Source: Hyphomicrobiaceae bacterium (GTDB taxonomy: Bacteria > Pseudomonadota > Alphaproteobacteria > Rhizobiales > JAKIUO01). From it: a stretch of 23,056 bases of DNA. The stretch lies in contig JAKIUO010000017.1 in assembly GCA_021647535.1 (NCBI GenBank), positions 1 to 23,056 of the forward strand, written 5' to 3'. Numbering within the stretch: the stretch's first letter is position 1; every line of letters starts with the position of its first letter. The notes under the pieces were generated by a model, which worked only from the letters and a program-made list of their open reading frames with translations, was not told where the DNA came from and did no database searches. Both the position numbers and the translations under genes were made by a program. Shown in pieces: positions 8,662-16,182 of the stretch.

Positions 8662-9696
8662 CTATGCACCGATAAAGCCGACCACCTCCTTGACCTTGCG
8701 CATGATTGGATCAGCAATTTCACGAGCTCTTTGTGCGCCCTCATTAAGGATCGCGTCTATTTCTCCCGCCTCACCCATCAGCTTTTTCATTTCCGAATTG
8801 ATCGGGGCCAGCTTCTCAACAGCCAGATCAACCAGCGCTGGTTTGAAGGTCGAGAACTGCGCGCCGCCAAATTCAGCCAACACATCTTGTGTATCCCGGT
8901 CTGACAAGGCCGCATAAATACCCACCAGATTGCTAGCTTCTGGACGTCCTTCCAATCCCTTTTTCTCTGAGGGCAACGCATCAGGATCGGTTCGCGCCTT
9001 GCGTACTTTTTTAGCAATCTCATCTGGACTATCGGTCAGGGTAATGCGCGACATGACAGAGGGGTCAGACTTGCTCATTTTTTTCGAGCCATCGCGTAAA
9101 GACATGACTCTCGTTGCCGGGCCAGCGATCAACGGTTCTGGCAAGGGGAAAAAGCCCTCCTCAAAACCAGCTTTTTCAATGCTTTTGGCAAAATCATTAT
9201 TGAATTTTTGCGCAATATCGCGGGCCAGCTCAAGATGCTGCTTCTGGTCTTCTCCGACCGGCACATGGGTGGCGCGATAAAGCAGGATATCAGCCGCCAT
9301 CAGATTGGGGTAGGCAAACAGACCTACCGAGGCATTTTCCTTGTGTTTGCCAGCTTTTTCCTTGAACTGCGTCATGCGATTGAGCCACCCCATACGCGCC
9401 ACACAATTAAAAATCCAGGCAAGCTCCGCATGACCAGAGACCTGCGACTGATTGAAAATGATCTGCTTTTTAGGGTCAATCCCCGAGGCGATGAACGCTG
9501 CGGCCACTTCGCGTATATTATGGGCCAGCACATCTGGGTCCTGCCAGACTGTAATGGCATGTAAATCAACTACGCAATAGAGACAATCATGCTCTTTTTG
9601 CAAGTTGACAAAACGCTTGATCGCTCCCAGGTAATTCCCCAGATGTAGGTTTCCTGTGGGTTGTACACCCGAAAACACCCGCTCTTTTCTCTCCAT
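8662..9696 (-). CDS. trpS: tryptophanyl-tRNA synthetase
   Basis: Class I aminoacyl-tRNA synthetase that charges tRNA-Trp in the cytoplasm. From the ATG at 9696 the protein is 344 residues, normal for TrpRS; an in-frame ATG at 9771 would add 25 atypical residues. The chosen start has AGGAG about eight bases upstream and gives the usual opening ERVFSGVQPTGNLHLGNYLG, with the HIGH-type motif at 17-20. The KMSKS loop is at 206-210. Other hallmarks are YCVVDLHAIT and PVGEDQKQHLELARD. The C-terminal helical part (LEGRPEASNLVGIYAALSD) is intact. It converges on the TadE-like genes across a shared terminator. Confidence 0.97.
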   Translation of the reverse strand: MERKERVFSGVQPTGNLHLGNYLGAIKRFVNLQKEHDCLYCVVDLHAITVWQDPDVLAHNIREVAAAFIASGIDPKKQIIFNQSQVSGHAELAWIFNCVARMGWLNRMTQFKEKAGKHKENASVGLFAYPNLMAADILLYRATHVPVGEDQKQHLELARDIAQKFNNDFAKSIEKAGFEEGFFPLPEPLIAGPATRVMSLRDGSKKMSKSDPSVMSRITLTDSPDEIAKKVRKARTDPDALPSEKKGLEGRPEASNLVGIYAALSDRDTQDVLAEFGGAQFSTFKPALVDLAVEKLAPINSEMKKLMGEAGEIDAILNEGAQRAREIADPIMRKVKEVVGFIGA

Positions 9697-9913
9697 CAGC
9701 TCGCTCCTTTTTTGCAAGTTATGGCGCGGGACCCACCGACTGGCAAGTTTCTTTTTCTGTACACCAGACAAGTTTTTTCAGAAAGCTTCAATCAAGTAAA
9801 ATGAACGCATCAATCTTCCTCTATTCACCAATAGATCCCCAACGCTTGATGAAAGGCCAAAGATTAGCTAAAGTGTCGCAGGTAACAGATTTTTAGTCTT
9901 TTGGGAGGGAAGT

Positions 9914-10912
9914 ATGAATAAGTGGGTTCGCAGGTTCTTGGCATTGATTACATTGGTTGGGTCGGTTTATGGCCTAACCGCTTCAATCTTCAGTATTTTT
10001 GAGCTGAATGCTACTGGTGGGGGCATTATAGCCATGGTGCTGGCCGCCATTGGCGTCGTGTTTTTCCTTTTTGGCCTTTTGACGGGCTTCTGGCTGCTTG
10101 AAGGCACGCCCAAGGCTGTCATGGCAAATTCTTTCTTCTGGCTGCTGCAATTGCCGGCCGTCATCACAGCCTTCTTCACTTACAAGGTCTATGCATTTGG
10201 CAGCATGGCCTTTTCAACTGACCCAACGTTTTCCGGCTTTGGCTTCCCCACAAATGGGGCTCCCCTTGGTGCCCCTGAAAGCCGCTTTGATCTCAGCATG
10301 GGCTCTGCAGATGATGGCATAAGCATTGGCATCAATCTCTTCGCTCTTTTCATGCTCGTGCTTTTATTGTTTGCACGTGGCAGCAAACGCGGGCCTGGAG
10401 CTGCCCAGAAAAGTGGCCTTTTCGGTATAGGCAAAGCCGCTAAACTGGCTGGAGGTGCCGCCGCCGTTGCTGGAGGAGCCGTTGCTGCTAGTGCGAAAAG
10501 CGCGACTTCTGCAGCTGGAACTGCCGCAGATCTGGCTGGCTCAGCTGCTTCTGACATCGCTGATGGTGTTGGCGCTGTAGCCGAAGGGGCAATTGATGTC
10601 GCCGGCGATGTGGCAGGCGGAGCCGTTGATCTTGCTGGCTCGGCTGTCTCAGGCGTCACTGAGGGTGTTGGTGCTGTCGCCGGAGGCGCAATTGATGTCG
10701 CCGGAGATGTGGCCGGTGGAGCCGTTGATCTTGCCGGTTCAGCTGTCTCTGGCGTCGCTGATGGTGTTGGCGCTGTCGCCGGAGGTGCAATTGATGTCGC
10801 TGGAAATCTCGGCGGCAACGCGCTTGATCTTGCCAAAGACGCTGTCGAAATAATCAGCGAAACAACAGATGATGCTGCTGAGGATATTGTTATCGAGAGC
10901 AAAGATAGCTAG
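9914..10912 (+). CDS. membrane protein with 11-residue amphipathic repeats in its C-terminal tail
   Basis: A 332-residue protein I do not recognise as a named family. The N-terminal half has four likely membrane segments (about 7-27, 38-61, 72-92, 142-156). From about residue 170 the sequence becomes Ala/Gly/Val rich, with Asp or Glu every 11 residues: DLAGSAASDIA, DGVGAVAEGAI, DVAGDVAGGAV, DLAGSAVSGVT and so on. Three 11-mers form a 33-residue unit repeated three times at residues 217-315. Such 11-mer periodicity is known from proteins that form surface-lying amphipathic helices on lipid (synuclein, apolipoproteins, LEA proteins); a similar role here is inference. The ribosome site GGGAGGGAAGT precedes the ATG. 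It diverges from trpS and is followed by a hairpin at 10951. Confidence 0.85.
   Translation: MNKWVRRFLALITLVGSVYGLTASIFSIFELNATGGGIIAMVLAAIGVVFFLFGLLTGFWLLEGTPKAVMANSFFWLLQLPAVITAFFTYKVYAFGSMAFSTDPTFSGFGFPTNGAPLGAPESRFDLSMGSADDGISIGINLFALFMLVLLLFARGSKRGPGAAQKSGLFGIGKAAKLAGGAAAVAGGAVAASAKSATSAAGTAADLAGSAASDIADGVGAVAEGAIDVAGDVAGGAVDLAGSAVSGVTEGVGAVAGGAIDVAGDVAGGAVDLAGSAVSGVADGVGAVAGGAIDVAGNLGGNALDLAKDAVEIISETTDDAAEDIVIESKDS
10562..10858 (+). repeat. three tandem 99-bp coding repeats
   Basis: Units at 10562-10660, 10661-10759 and 10760-10858 each encode 33 residues starting [DE]GVGAVA. Units one and two are nearly identical in protein (DVAGDVAGGAVDLAGSAVSG in both), while the third diverges in its last half. 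The unit is itself three 11-mers. Copy-number change by slippage or recombination would keep the frame. Confidence 0.9.
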
Positions 10913-10950
10913 TCAAGGCGGCTGTTTCACAACATCTGCAGACGTTTAAA

Positions 10951-10984
10951 ACGCCAATCCCTATGCTTGCAGCGGGGTTGGCGT
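10951..10984. terminator. hairpin after repeat-protein gene, possible terminator
   Basis: An 11-bp stem (ACGCCAATCCC with GGGGTTGGCGT, one G-T pair) around a 12-base loop, 38 bp after the stop at 10912. The following bases (CTTGATG) are a poor U tract, so intrinsic termination may be weak. Confidence 0.5.
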
Positions 10985-11069
10985 CTTGATGCGGGCTCAT
11001 GAGACCCGGCCGGTGCAGGCCGCTTTGCGGATACCGTATTCCAATGTTGATTTCAAACCCTCTTATCTC

Positions 11070-11103
11070 AAGGTCGCGGGTTCGATTCCTTCTATCAGCT
11101 CCA
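11070..11103 (+). pseudogene. tRNA 3'-end remnant (T arm, acceptor strand, CCA), Thr-like
   Basis: The 34 bases contain a T-loop core GGGTTCGATTCC, then a 7-base acceptor strand TATCAGC, discriminator T and encoded CCA, at the right spacing for a tRNA 3' end. A GCTGATA...TATCAGCTCCA acceptor is typical of alphaproteobacterial tRNA-Thr. Bases 11027-11033 (GCGGATA) could pair 6 of 7 with the acceptor at about the right distance, but the D arm and anticodon arm between them do not fold, and one T-stem pair is mismatched. It is therefore either a degraded tRNA or the att-site scar of an integrated element, not a working tRNA. Confidence 0.6.
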
Positions 11104-11271
11104 ATGGCCTAACAGCCAATCGTTTCGGGAACGATTTTTCAAATTGGGAAGCTGAAGAAACGGTTCATGCCCTGACCGGGAACCGGCGACAAAGGCGCAA
11201 GCCAATGAAACCGCAAACGGGCCGGGCAGATTGTTTTGAACTTTGTGTGATGCCGGATACTGGCACTCTCC

Positions 11272-11386
11272 CGCTTGAGAGGAGACCTCCCAAACCCACC
11301 CTCTTTTAATTTTAAAAAAGAAGGGGGTTTGGGGGAATTCGTTTCCCCAACGGGATACGGGGCTGGCCCCGCTCGCGATAGCGAGG
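11272..11386. repeat. palindromic intergenic element, copy A
   Basis: Starts CGCTTGAGAGGAGACCTCCC. A long imperfect hairpin follows (CCTCCCAAACCC against GGGTTTGGGGG around an AT-rich centre with TTTTAATTTTAAAA), then CGGGGCTGGCCCCG and CTCGCGATAGCGAG hairpins. It ends 3 bp from the stop codon of the minus-strand small protein gene. The same blocks, in the same order and orientation, recur at 15993-16144. Confidence 0.85.
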
Positions 11387-11388
11387 TT

Positions 11389-11685
11389 TCAACCCATCAA
11401 TTTGCGCACAATGCCCATACCAAGGCCACCAGCAATACCGCCGCCTGTTCCAGACAACAAACCGCCGATCACCGAACTGACCATACCGCTGTCGCCGATC
11501 ATGCCACCGACCATCGGCCCCATGGTAGGCCCAAGAAAATAGCTGGCTGCTGCGCCCGCAACTATTCCAACAATCGAGCTGGAACCAGCGCCCATTCCGG
11601 CTTTGCGAAACAAGGCACCGCCAATATTACCGCCCAAAAGCCCTCCGGCTCCCCCCGACAAAAGAGGTATAAGTAATTCAAGCAT
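11389..11685 (-). CDS. small glycine-zipper membrane protein
   Basis: A 98-residue protein that opens LELLIPLLSGGAGG and is dominated by glycine-rich hydrophobic stretches with GxxxG spacing (GGNIGGALF; SSVIGGLLSGTGGGIAGGLGMG). This predicts two or three tightly packed membrane helices. Similar small Gly-rich proteins of unknown function are common in alphaproteobacteria. I chose the ATG at 11685 because GAGGGAG lies six bases upstream; the longer frame to 11739 has no ribosome site and would run through an inverted repeat. Its ribosome site directly abuts one arm of that repeat (11697-11760). A palindromic element follows its stop directly. Function unknown. Confidence 0.7.
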   Translation of the reverse strand: MLELLIPLLSGGAGGLLGGNIGGALFRKAGMGAGSSSIVGIVAGAAASYFLGPTMGPMVGGMIGDSGMVSSVIGGLLSGTGGGIAGGLGMGIVRKLMG

Positions 11686-11696
11686 TCGTTTCTCCC

Positions 11697-11760
11697 TCAC
11701 ATTTATATTTTTTGAGTGCGCACTCCCAGGCACGCACACACCAGAGTAACATAAATGTGA
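11697..11760 (-). promoter_or_regulatory. nested inverted repeats in the leader of the small membrane protein gene
   Basis: Perfect 10-bp arms TCACATTTAT (11697-11706) and ATAAATGTGA (11751-11760) enclose a perfect 12-bp palindrome GAGTGCGCACTC (11714-11725). On the minus-strand transcript the distal arm ends in GUGA and runs straight into the GGGAG ribosome site, so the stem could hide part of that site. It could instead be a double protein operator. No regulator is identifiable here. Confidence 0.55.
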
Positions 11761-11908
11761 ACAGAGAATAAAATTATTCGGAGTACAGATTTAAAAAACG
11801 TTCTCCCCCCAAATCCCGGCGCGGAGCTCCCCTGAAACGCTTCTTTTTCCTGTCAGATCCAGCCAGTTTGTGAGGCCTTCGTCGCATCGCCCCCTTGGCA
11901 CAACAGTC

Positions 11909-12934
11909 TCAGGCCGTCTTCATCATGCCCTTGAGATCCCATAGCTTGACCATACCATCCATGCTTGTCGACAGTACTTTTGTGTCATTGTCCAACAGTG
12001 TGAGACTGGTCACACCGCCTTTGTGCCCGGACAGTTTTTCAATGAGTGCCTGTTTTTTCATATCCCAGACGATGACCATCCCATCGGCACTTCCCGAAAA
12101 CAGCAGGCGGCCATCTTTAGACAAAGCCAGCGTATTAAACTCGGCTTCGTGCTTGTCCAGTGTCGTCGTGCTGCTATTATCTGCGATGTCCCAAATGCGG
12201 ATCGTCTTGTCGGCACTGGCTGACACTGCCGTTTTACCGTCGCTGGAAATGATCAGATCATTGACCGTTCCCGAATGGCCCCACCAGGTCCCCGTCACTC
12301 GTCCACTCTCCATGTCCCAGCGCTTGATCATGCGATCCTGTGCGCCAGAAAGCAGGATTTTGCCATCGGGATGAACGGCAAAGGAACGCACACCATCGGC
12401 ATGACCTTCATATGATCGAATGACTGTCCCTTGCTCAAGGTCCCAAAGCTTCATGGTGTCATCATCACTTGCCGACAGCGCGGTTTTGCCCTCTTTCACG
12501 AATCTCACCTTCCAGACGTCATCGCTATGACCGGCCAGCACGGTTAAAACTTCCGCCTTTTCCACGTCCCAAAGCTTGATATTATTGCTCCAGGTGCCGC
12601 TCAGGGCACGCTTGCCATCGCTGGACAACTGAACTGTTGAGGTGGTGTCTGAATCCGGTTTGAAATCTTTTGCAAGGCTGGCTTTTTTGACATTCCACAA
12701 TTGCAGAATACGACTATCCCCGCCCACAAGGATCTGCTGCCCATCAGCGCCAAGTGCCAAAGATCGTAACGGTTCGTCGCTGACACTAAAGGACTTTAAA
12801 ACGCGCCCGCCCATAAGCGAACAGCCGGCCATCGAAACGGACAGTGCAGCAGCACTGCCCCCTAAAAAACTGCGACGTGAAATTTTTGACAAACCCTGCG
12901 CCCCATCCACGGCTTCAAGCCCTTTTCTAACCAT
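11909..12934 (-). CDS. WD40 beta-propeller protein with Tat lipoprotein signal
   Basis: About 341 residues. The N-terminus carries a twin-arginine motif SRRSFLGG at about residues 20-27, a hydrophobic stretch and a lipobox-like MAGC, predicting Tat export followed by lipid anchoring in the periplasm. After it come exactly seven WD40 units of about 42 residues, each with a GH or equivalent, an SxDGK turn and a closing LWD/IWD/RWD, predicting a complete seven-bladed propeller used as a binding scaffold. I take the ATG at 12934, with AGGAAGGGA upstream; a TTG at 12997 is also in frame. It lies downstream of the multihaem cytochrome on the same strand, but a strong hairpin separates them. Tat export usually implies folding before export, which is unusual for a plain WD40 protein. 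The ligand is unknown. Confidence 0.85.
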   Translation of the reverse strand: MVRKGLEAVDGAQGLSKISRRSFLGGSAAALSVSMAGCSLMGGRVLKSFSVSDEPLRSLALGADGQQILVGGDSRILQLWNVKKASLAKDFKPDSDTTSTVQLSSDGKRALSGTWSNNIKLWDVEKAEVLTVLAGHSDDVWKVRFVKEGKTALSASDDDTMKLWDLEQGTVIRSYEGHADGVRSFAVHPDGKILLSGAQDRMIKRWDMESGRVTGTWWGHSGTVNDLIISSDGKTAVSASADKTIRIWDIADNSSTTTLDKHEAEFNTLALSKDGRLLFSGSADGMVIVWDMKKQALIEKLSGHKGGVTSLTLLDNDTKVLSTSMDGMVKLWDLKGMMKTA

Positions 12935-13125
12935 CAAACCCGGTCCCTTCCTGACTATCTTTACAGGGATCTTCTCCCTTCCGAAAACTTCAATCAATCA
13001 TATAATGTTAATCCAGATTATCAATGACAATCAGGTCTTAAATTCAGAAACAAAAGCAATTAAATTGCTGACATAGCTGCTAAAAAGGCAAGAATATTTT
13101 CGAGGCCACTGCCTCATCAAATAAA

Positions 13126-13156
13126 AATCGGGGTGCTCGAAAAAAGCACCCCGATT
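13126..13156 (-). terminator. rho-independent terminator of the cytochrome gene
   Basis: Perfect 12-bp stem: AATCGGGGTGCT (13126-13137) with AGCACCCCGATT (13145-13156) and a 7-base loop. On the minus strand it is followed by TTTTATTTG. It lies about 75 bp after the cytochrome stop. Confidence 0.9.
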
Positions 13157-13191
13157 CAATTCGTCTCTATATCCAGTCGGGTATTTAAACT

Positions 13192-13222
13192 ACACGACCA
13201 CCCAAACTTTGGATGGTCGTGT
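13192..13222. other. hairpin immediately 3' of the cytochrome gene
   Basis: A 9-bp stem ACACGACCA / TGGTCGTGT, with further CC/GG pairing inside, starts 9 bp past the cytochrome stop. It has no U tract on the minus strand, so it probably protects or structures the mRNA 3' end ahead of the terminator at 13126-13156. Confidence 0.6.
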
Positions 13223-13230
13223 GTTCAAAC

Positions 13231-15618
13231 TTATTCGTCTGGAACCGCACCACCCAGATCGGGGGCAGAAGCGTGCATCCAGGCGACAGCTGATTCATAA
13301 TCGCCAAGAATTTTCTTGCCCTTCCAGACATGATCTTTCTTGTTGGCGATCAACGGTACACCACTCTCATTTGCGACATGACAGGCTGCGCATTTGAACG
13401 GACCATGCGAACCATCTGGATTAACAGCCGCTGCCTGAGCATAGGATGTTGTATCGTTTCCAGGGGTCACAGGGTACAGACCATGTGTCGACTGATGACA
13501 ACCCTGACAAGCAAGACCGGCATGGCCTTTGGAATAGCGCATAACAGAATATTTGCCTGGTTGATTGATCGGGAAGGCAACGCCGCCCTGACCTTCAACA
13601 AAGGGAGCCGAATGACAATCCGCACAATGGGGAGAACCAGCAGAGAGCCAGTAGTCATGACCATTGGAGGCAGCACTGTAAGGAACAGCAGCCGCACCCG
13701 TCGCGCCCTTGGGCAGTTTCAAAGTACTGATATCGACAGCAGGGTTGGCTGACAATGGAATAACGCTGAAGTCGCCGTCGGCATCTTTGCTCCCCATTGG
13801 ACCTTTACCCTTGATGGCAATCACCGCAATGTCTGGAATTGTGCGCTTCTTGGCCCAAGTCAGCAAAATGCCGGATTTACCAGGTGTGTCATGACCATTT
13901 TTGTCAGCAATAACCTTTGGATCCATATATTTGCTTGTCAATTCATCAACACTCACACCAATCGCTTTGGCAATATCACCAAGAGATTTGTTGCGGATCG
14001 TTGAACCGGTCTGCAGGAAGGCATTTTTCAGATTATCGCGCTGATAAAGCTCACGAGACAGTTGGTTGTGGCAGTTTGTGCACCACAGGCCCTTGCCGCC
14101 TTCGCCCGTACCAATTTTCGAAACATTGGTTTTCAGCCATTGGCCGATCGCATTGAGGTTTTCAGCGGTTTCAACACCATCCGTGTCCTTGCCGGGATTG
14201 GAGTGAACGTCACGTCCAACATAACAGCCCTGGCCATCACGGTTATCACCCTTGGCAAAGAAGTTTTTGCCATCAAGTGTGATCGGGAAGTCTTTCATGC
14301 TGCCACTCTGGCGATGCGCCGGATGACAAGCCTGACAGGCTCCAGAACGACCCTGACTATCGGGAAGCGGAACAACCCGTTGATGAACACTATGCATGGC
14401 CTGTGTCAGCGGTGGAACCGTGACCATTTTGCCTTTGCCGTTTTTCATCTTCTTGGACATCAGAACACCGATGACATTATCAGCATGACATTGCTGACAA
14501 AGAACCGGGTCGCGACCAATACGGTTCGCCGTTGCACGAGTTGCAGGATTATAGTTTTTGAGGAAGTCGGTGCCGTTTCTGGCATCATGCAGCTCAAGAA
14601 CTGAAATCGAAGTCGCTTTCAGGCTGGCAATCCAGTCAGACGCACCGAGCGCTTTCCAGAAGGCTTTTTCTTGCTTGTAGAGATTGTGCTTCTTGCCATT
14701 TGCCACTTCATTGGCATGACAGTTGGAGCAGTTTGGCGCATCAATGGGGCTTGTACCCACAAAGCGAACCGGCTTGCCGGTATGTTTGTCGATCACAGGC
14801 TTGCCATCTTTGGCGTCTACCATCTCAACGAAGGTTTCTTGATAAGGACGAAGGTCACTTTCAACCAATGCAAGTGGATTTTTGGCAAGCATGGCATCAT
14901 TGAGCGGTGTCAATGGCAGACCCAAAGCATCCCAGATACCAGGATTGGTCAAAACGATTGGCACATTGTCCAGAACCGGGCTTTTGGTGAACACAGTGGT
15001 TCCCTTTTCGCCAGTATAGTGCAGATGACCGTTACTGATGGGACTTGGCACCGCAGCACCGGCCGGTCCATTATCAAGCGGCACCGGGATCTGCAGACCA
15101 ACGAAAAGCTTTTCGCTGTCCTTGCTGGTCTTTTTCGGATTAGAGCCCTTCAGATCCTTATAGACATAAAGATGTGTCCAATAGGCGTTGGCAACGTTTT
15201 CATTCTTGGTATATTTACCATCGCCATTAACGTCGTAAGGCACATTCCAGTAGGCCAGCTTGGAGCCTTCAGAATATGTATTGCCAATAAAGCCGTATTT
15301 CAGCTTGAAGCGACGCTTGCCGTCCACTACGGTCGTTGGATCTTTGGCGTCAGCTTCGAGCAGTTCAGGGTATTTCTTGGGACCAGTCGCGGTCTTGATC
15401 ACCTGACTTTGAACAGAATTGTATGGCGGCAAAACGCAGCAATAGGTAAAATCAAACCCGGTACAATGCATACCCAGTTCGTAGTTGATCGTGATATTAT
15501 ATTCATTCTTTGGCGTATTTTTCCCCGCTGCCTGGGCACTGCCCTGCGGTGAAAAAAGCAACGTGGCTAATGCCAGCGCTCCTCCGGCCAGAGCTGATAG
15601 TCGAAACATTCGAACCAT
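13231..15618 (-). CDS. secreted seven-haem c-type cytochrome
   Basis: A 795-residue protein with a signal peptide (hydrophobic 8-24, probable cut after AQA near residue 31). Seven CxxCH haem-binding motifs have their first Cys at residues 297 (CSNCH), 374 (CQQCH), 428 (CQACH), 513 (CTNCH), 665 (CADCH), 704 (CQGCH) and 743 (CAACH). The haem-free N-terminal third has ELGMHCTGFDFTYCC followed by LPPYNS. This GMHC...LPPYN motif recurs in a family of multihaem cytochromes of uncertain partner, and the three cysteines might bind metal or form a disulphide. It should act in the periplasm or outside the cell in electron transfer. The ATG is supported by AGGGGAG six bases upstream. Flanked by a WD40 lipoprotein downstream and an exported isomerase upstream. 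No cytochrome c maturation genes are in the window. Electron donor and acceptor cannot be read from sequence. Confidence 0.92.
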   Translation of the reverse strand: MVRMFRLSALAGGALALATLLFSPQGSAQAAGKNTPKNEYNITINYELGMHCTGFDFTYCCVLPPYNSVQSQVIKTATGPKKYPELLEADAKDPTTVVDGKRRFKLKYGFIGNTYSEGSKLAYWNVPYDVNGDGKYTKNENVANAYWTHLYVYKDLKGSNPKKTSKDSEKLFVGLQIPVPLDNGPAGAAVPSPISNGHLHYTGEKGTTVFTKSPVLDNVPIVLTNPGIWDALGLPLTPLNDAMLAKNPLALVESDLRPYQETFVEMVDAKDGKPVIDKHTGKPVRFVGTSPIDAPNCSNCHANEVANGKKHNLYKQEKAFWKALGASDWIASLKATSISVLELHDARNGTDFLKNYNPATRATANRIGRDPVLCQQCHADNVIGVLMSKKMKNGKGKMVTVPPLTQAMHSVHQRVVPLPDSQGRSGACQACHPAHRQSGSMKDFPITLDGKNFFAKGDNRDGQGCYVGRDVHSNPGKDTDGVETAENLNAIGQWLKTNVSKIGTGEGGKGLWCTNCHNQLSRELYQRDNLKNAFLQTGSTIRNKSLGDIAKAIGVSVDELTSKYMDPKVIADKNGHDTPGKSGILLTWAKKRTIPDIAVIAIKGKGPMGSKDADGDFSVIPLSANPAVDISTLKLPKGATGAAAVPYSAASNGHDYWLSAGSPHCADCHSAPFVEGQGGVAFPINQPGKYSVMRYSKGHAGLACQGCHQSTHGLYPVTPGNDTTSYAQAAAVNPDGSHGPFKCAACHVANESGVPLIANKKDHVWKGKKILGDYESAVAWMHASAPDLGGAVPDE

Positions 15619-16182
15619 GAGCTTCTCCCCTTTTCTTCAATTAAAATAGTGATAGTAGAACATCTACTTAGCGGCACCGGCAAGAACCAAGGCGGATCTG
15701 CACAAAAAATTTTCGTCGGGTACCGATGGCTACCATAGTGACTAGGGCGCATCAAATCAAATTCGTAAAAATGAATATTTGTTAAATATTGGCTTTTTCA
15801 GACAGCATTCAAGGGGTTTGGGAAAAAATATTTTTTTATTTTGATATATATAGTGGGTGTTTTCAGATTGACGAACAGCAAGGCAAAAAGGCTGACCTTT
15901 TCTGCGCTCCTCGGGTAAAGGACACAGGGCAATTCAATTCTCGAAAGCTTTGCTGCGCAAGCGGGCTGCTGCCCATTATCCGCTTTCTGGCTCGCTTGGG
16001 AGGAGGCCTCCCAAGCCCACCCTTTTTTGACTTTAAAATAGAAAAACGGGAGGTTTGGAGGCTGGCCCTCCAGCGGGGTCCAGCGCTCAAATAGCGTAGC
16101 GGTAGCGCAAAATATACTAGCGCTGGCCCCGTCGCGAAGCGAGGCTACGTTAGAATTGAGTTGCCCGTAGGCGCAATTTTCT
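15619..16182. other. 564-bp intergenic region: cytochrome upstream region plus palindromic element
   Basis: No coding frame here is convincing. The part next to the cytochrome start (15619-15900) is strongly AT-rich (for example AAAAAATATTTTTTTATTTTGATATATATA at about 15823-15852, shortened view) and must contain its promoter; I could not place -35/-10 boxes or an FNR-type site. The part next to the isomerase gene holds palindromic element copy B. Confidence 0.6.
15993..16144. repeat. palindromic intergenic element, copy B
   Basis: Begins CGCTTGGGAGGAGGCCTCCC and matches copy A at 11272-11386 block for block: CCTCCCAAGCCCACCC, a TTTAAAA centre, GGGAGGTTTGG, CTGGCCCCG, and a terminal TCGCGAAGCGAGG. 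It is longer because of an extra inverted repeat, CCAGCGCT (16080-16087) against AGCGCTGG (16119-16126). It lies 38 bp after the stop codon of the minus-strand isomerase gene, mirroring the position of copy A. Confidence 0.85.

Larger units (their letters stand above)
10913..11388. other. 476-bp intergenic stretch with hairpin, tRNA remnant and palindromic element
   Basis: No convincing protein gene. It holds a hairpin (10951-10984), a decayed tRNA 3' end (11070-11103) and one copy of a palindromic repeat (11272-11386). A 107-codon open frame at 10986-11309 runs through the tRNA remnant and into the repeat, has no ribosome site and is judged non-coding. The mix of debris suggests past insertion or recombination. 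Confidence 0.6.

Noticed and set aside
10189..10902. 237-codon Ser/Ala/Pro-rich open frame on - opposite the repeat tail
   Set aside because: Low-complexity by-product of the 99-bp repeats read backwards; no ribosome site.
10986..11309. 107-codon open frame on + through the tRNA remnant
   Set aside because: It translates a tRNA 3' end and part of a palindromic repeat, starts next to a hairpin and has no ribosome site.
14671..15552. 293-codon open frame on + antisense to the cytochrome gene
   Set aside because: It lies opposite a well-supported cytochrome frame with signal peptide, ribosome site and haem motifs; its own translation has no recognisable domain and no ribosome site.
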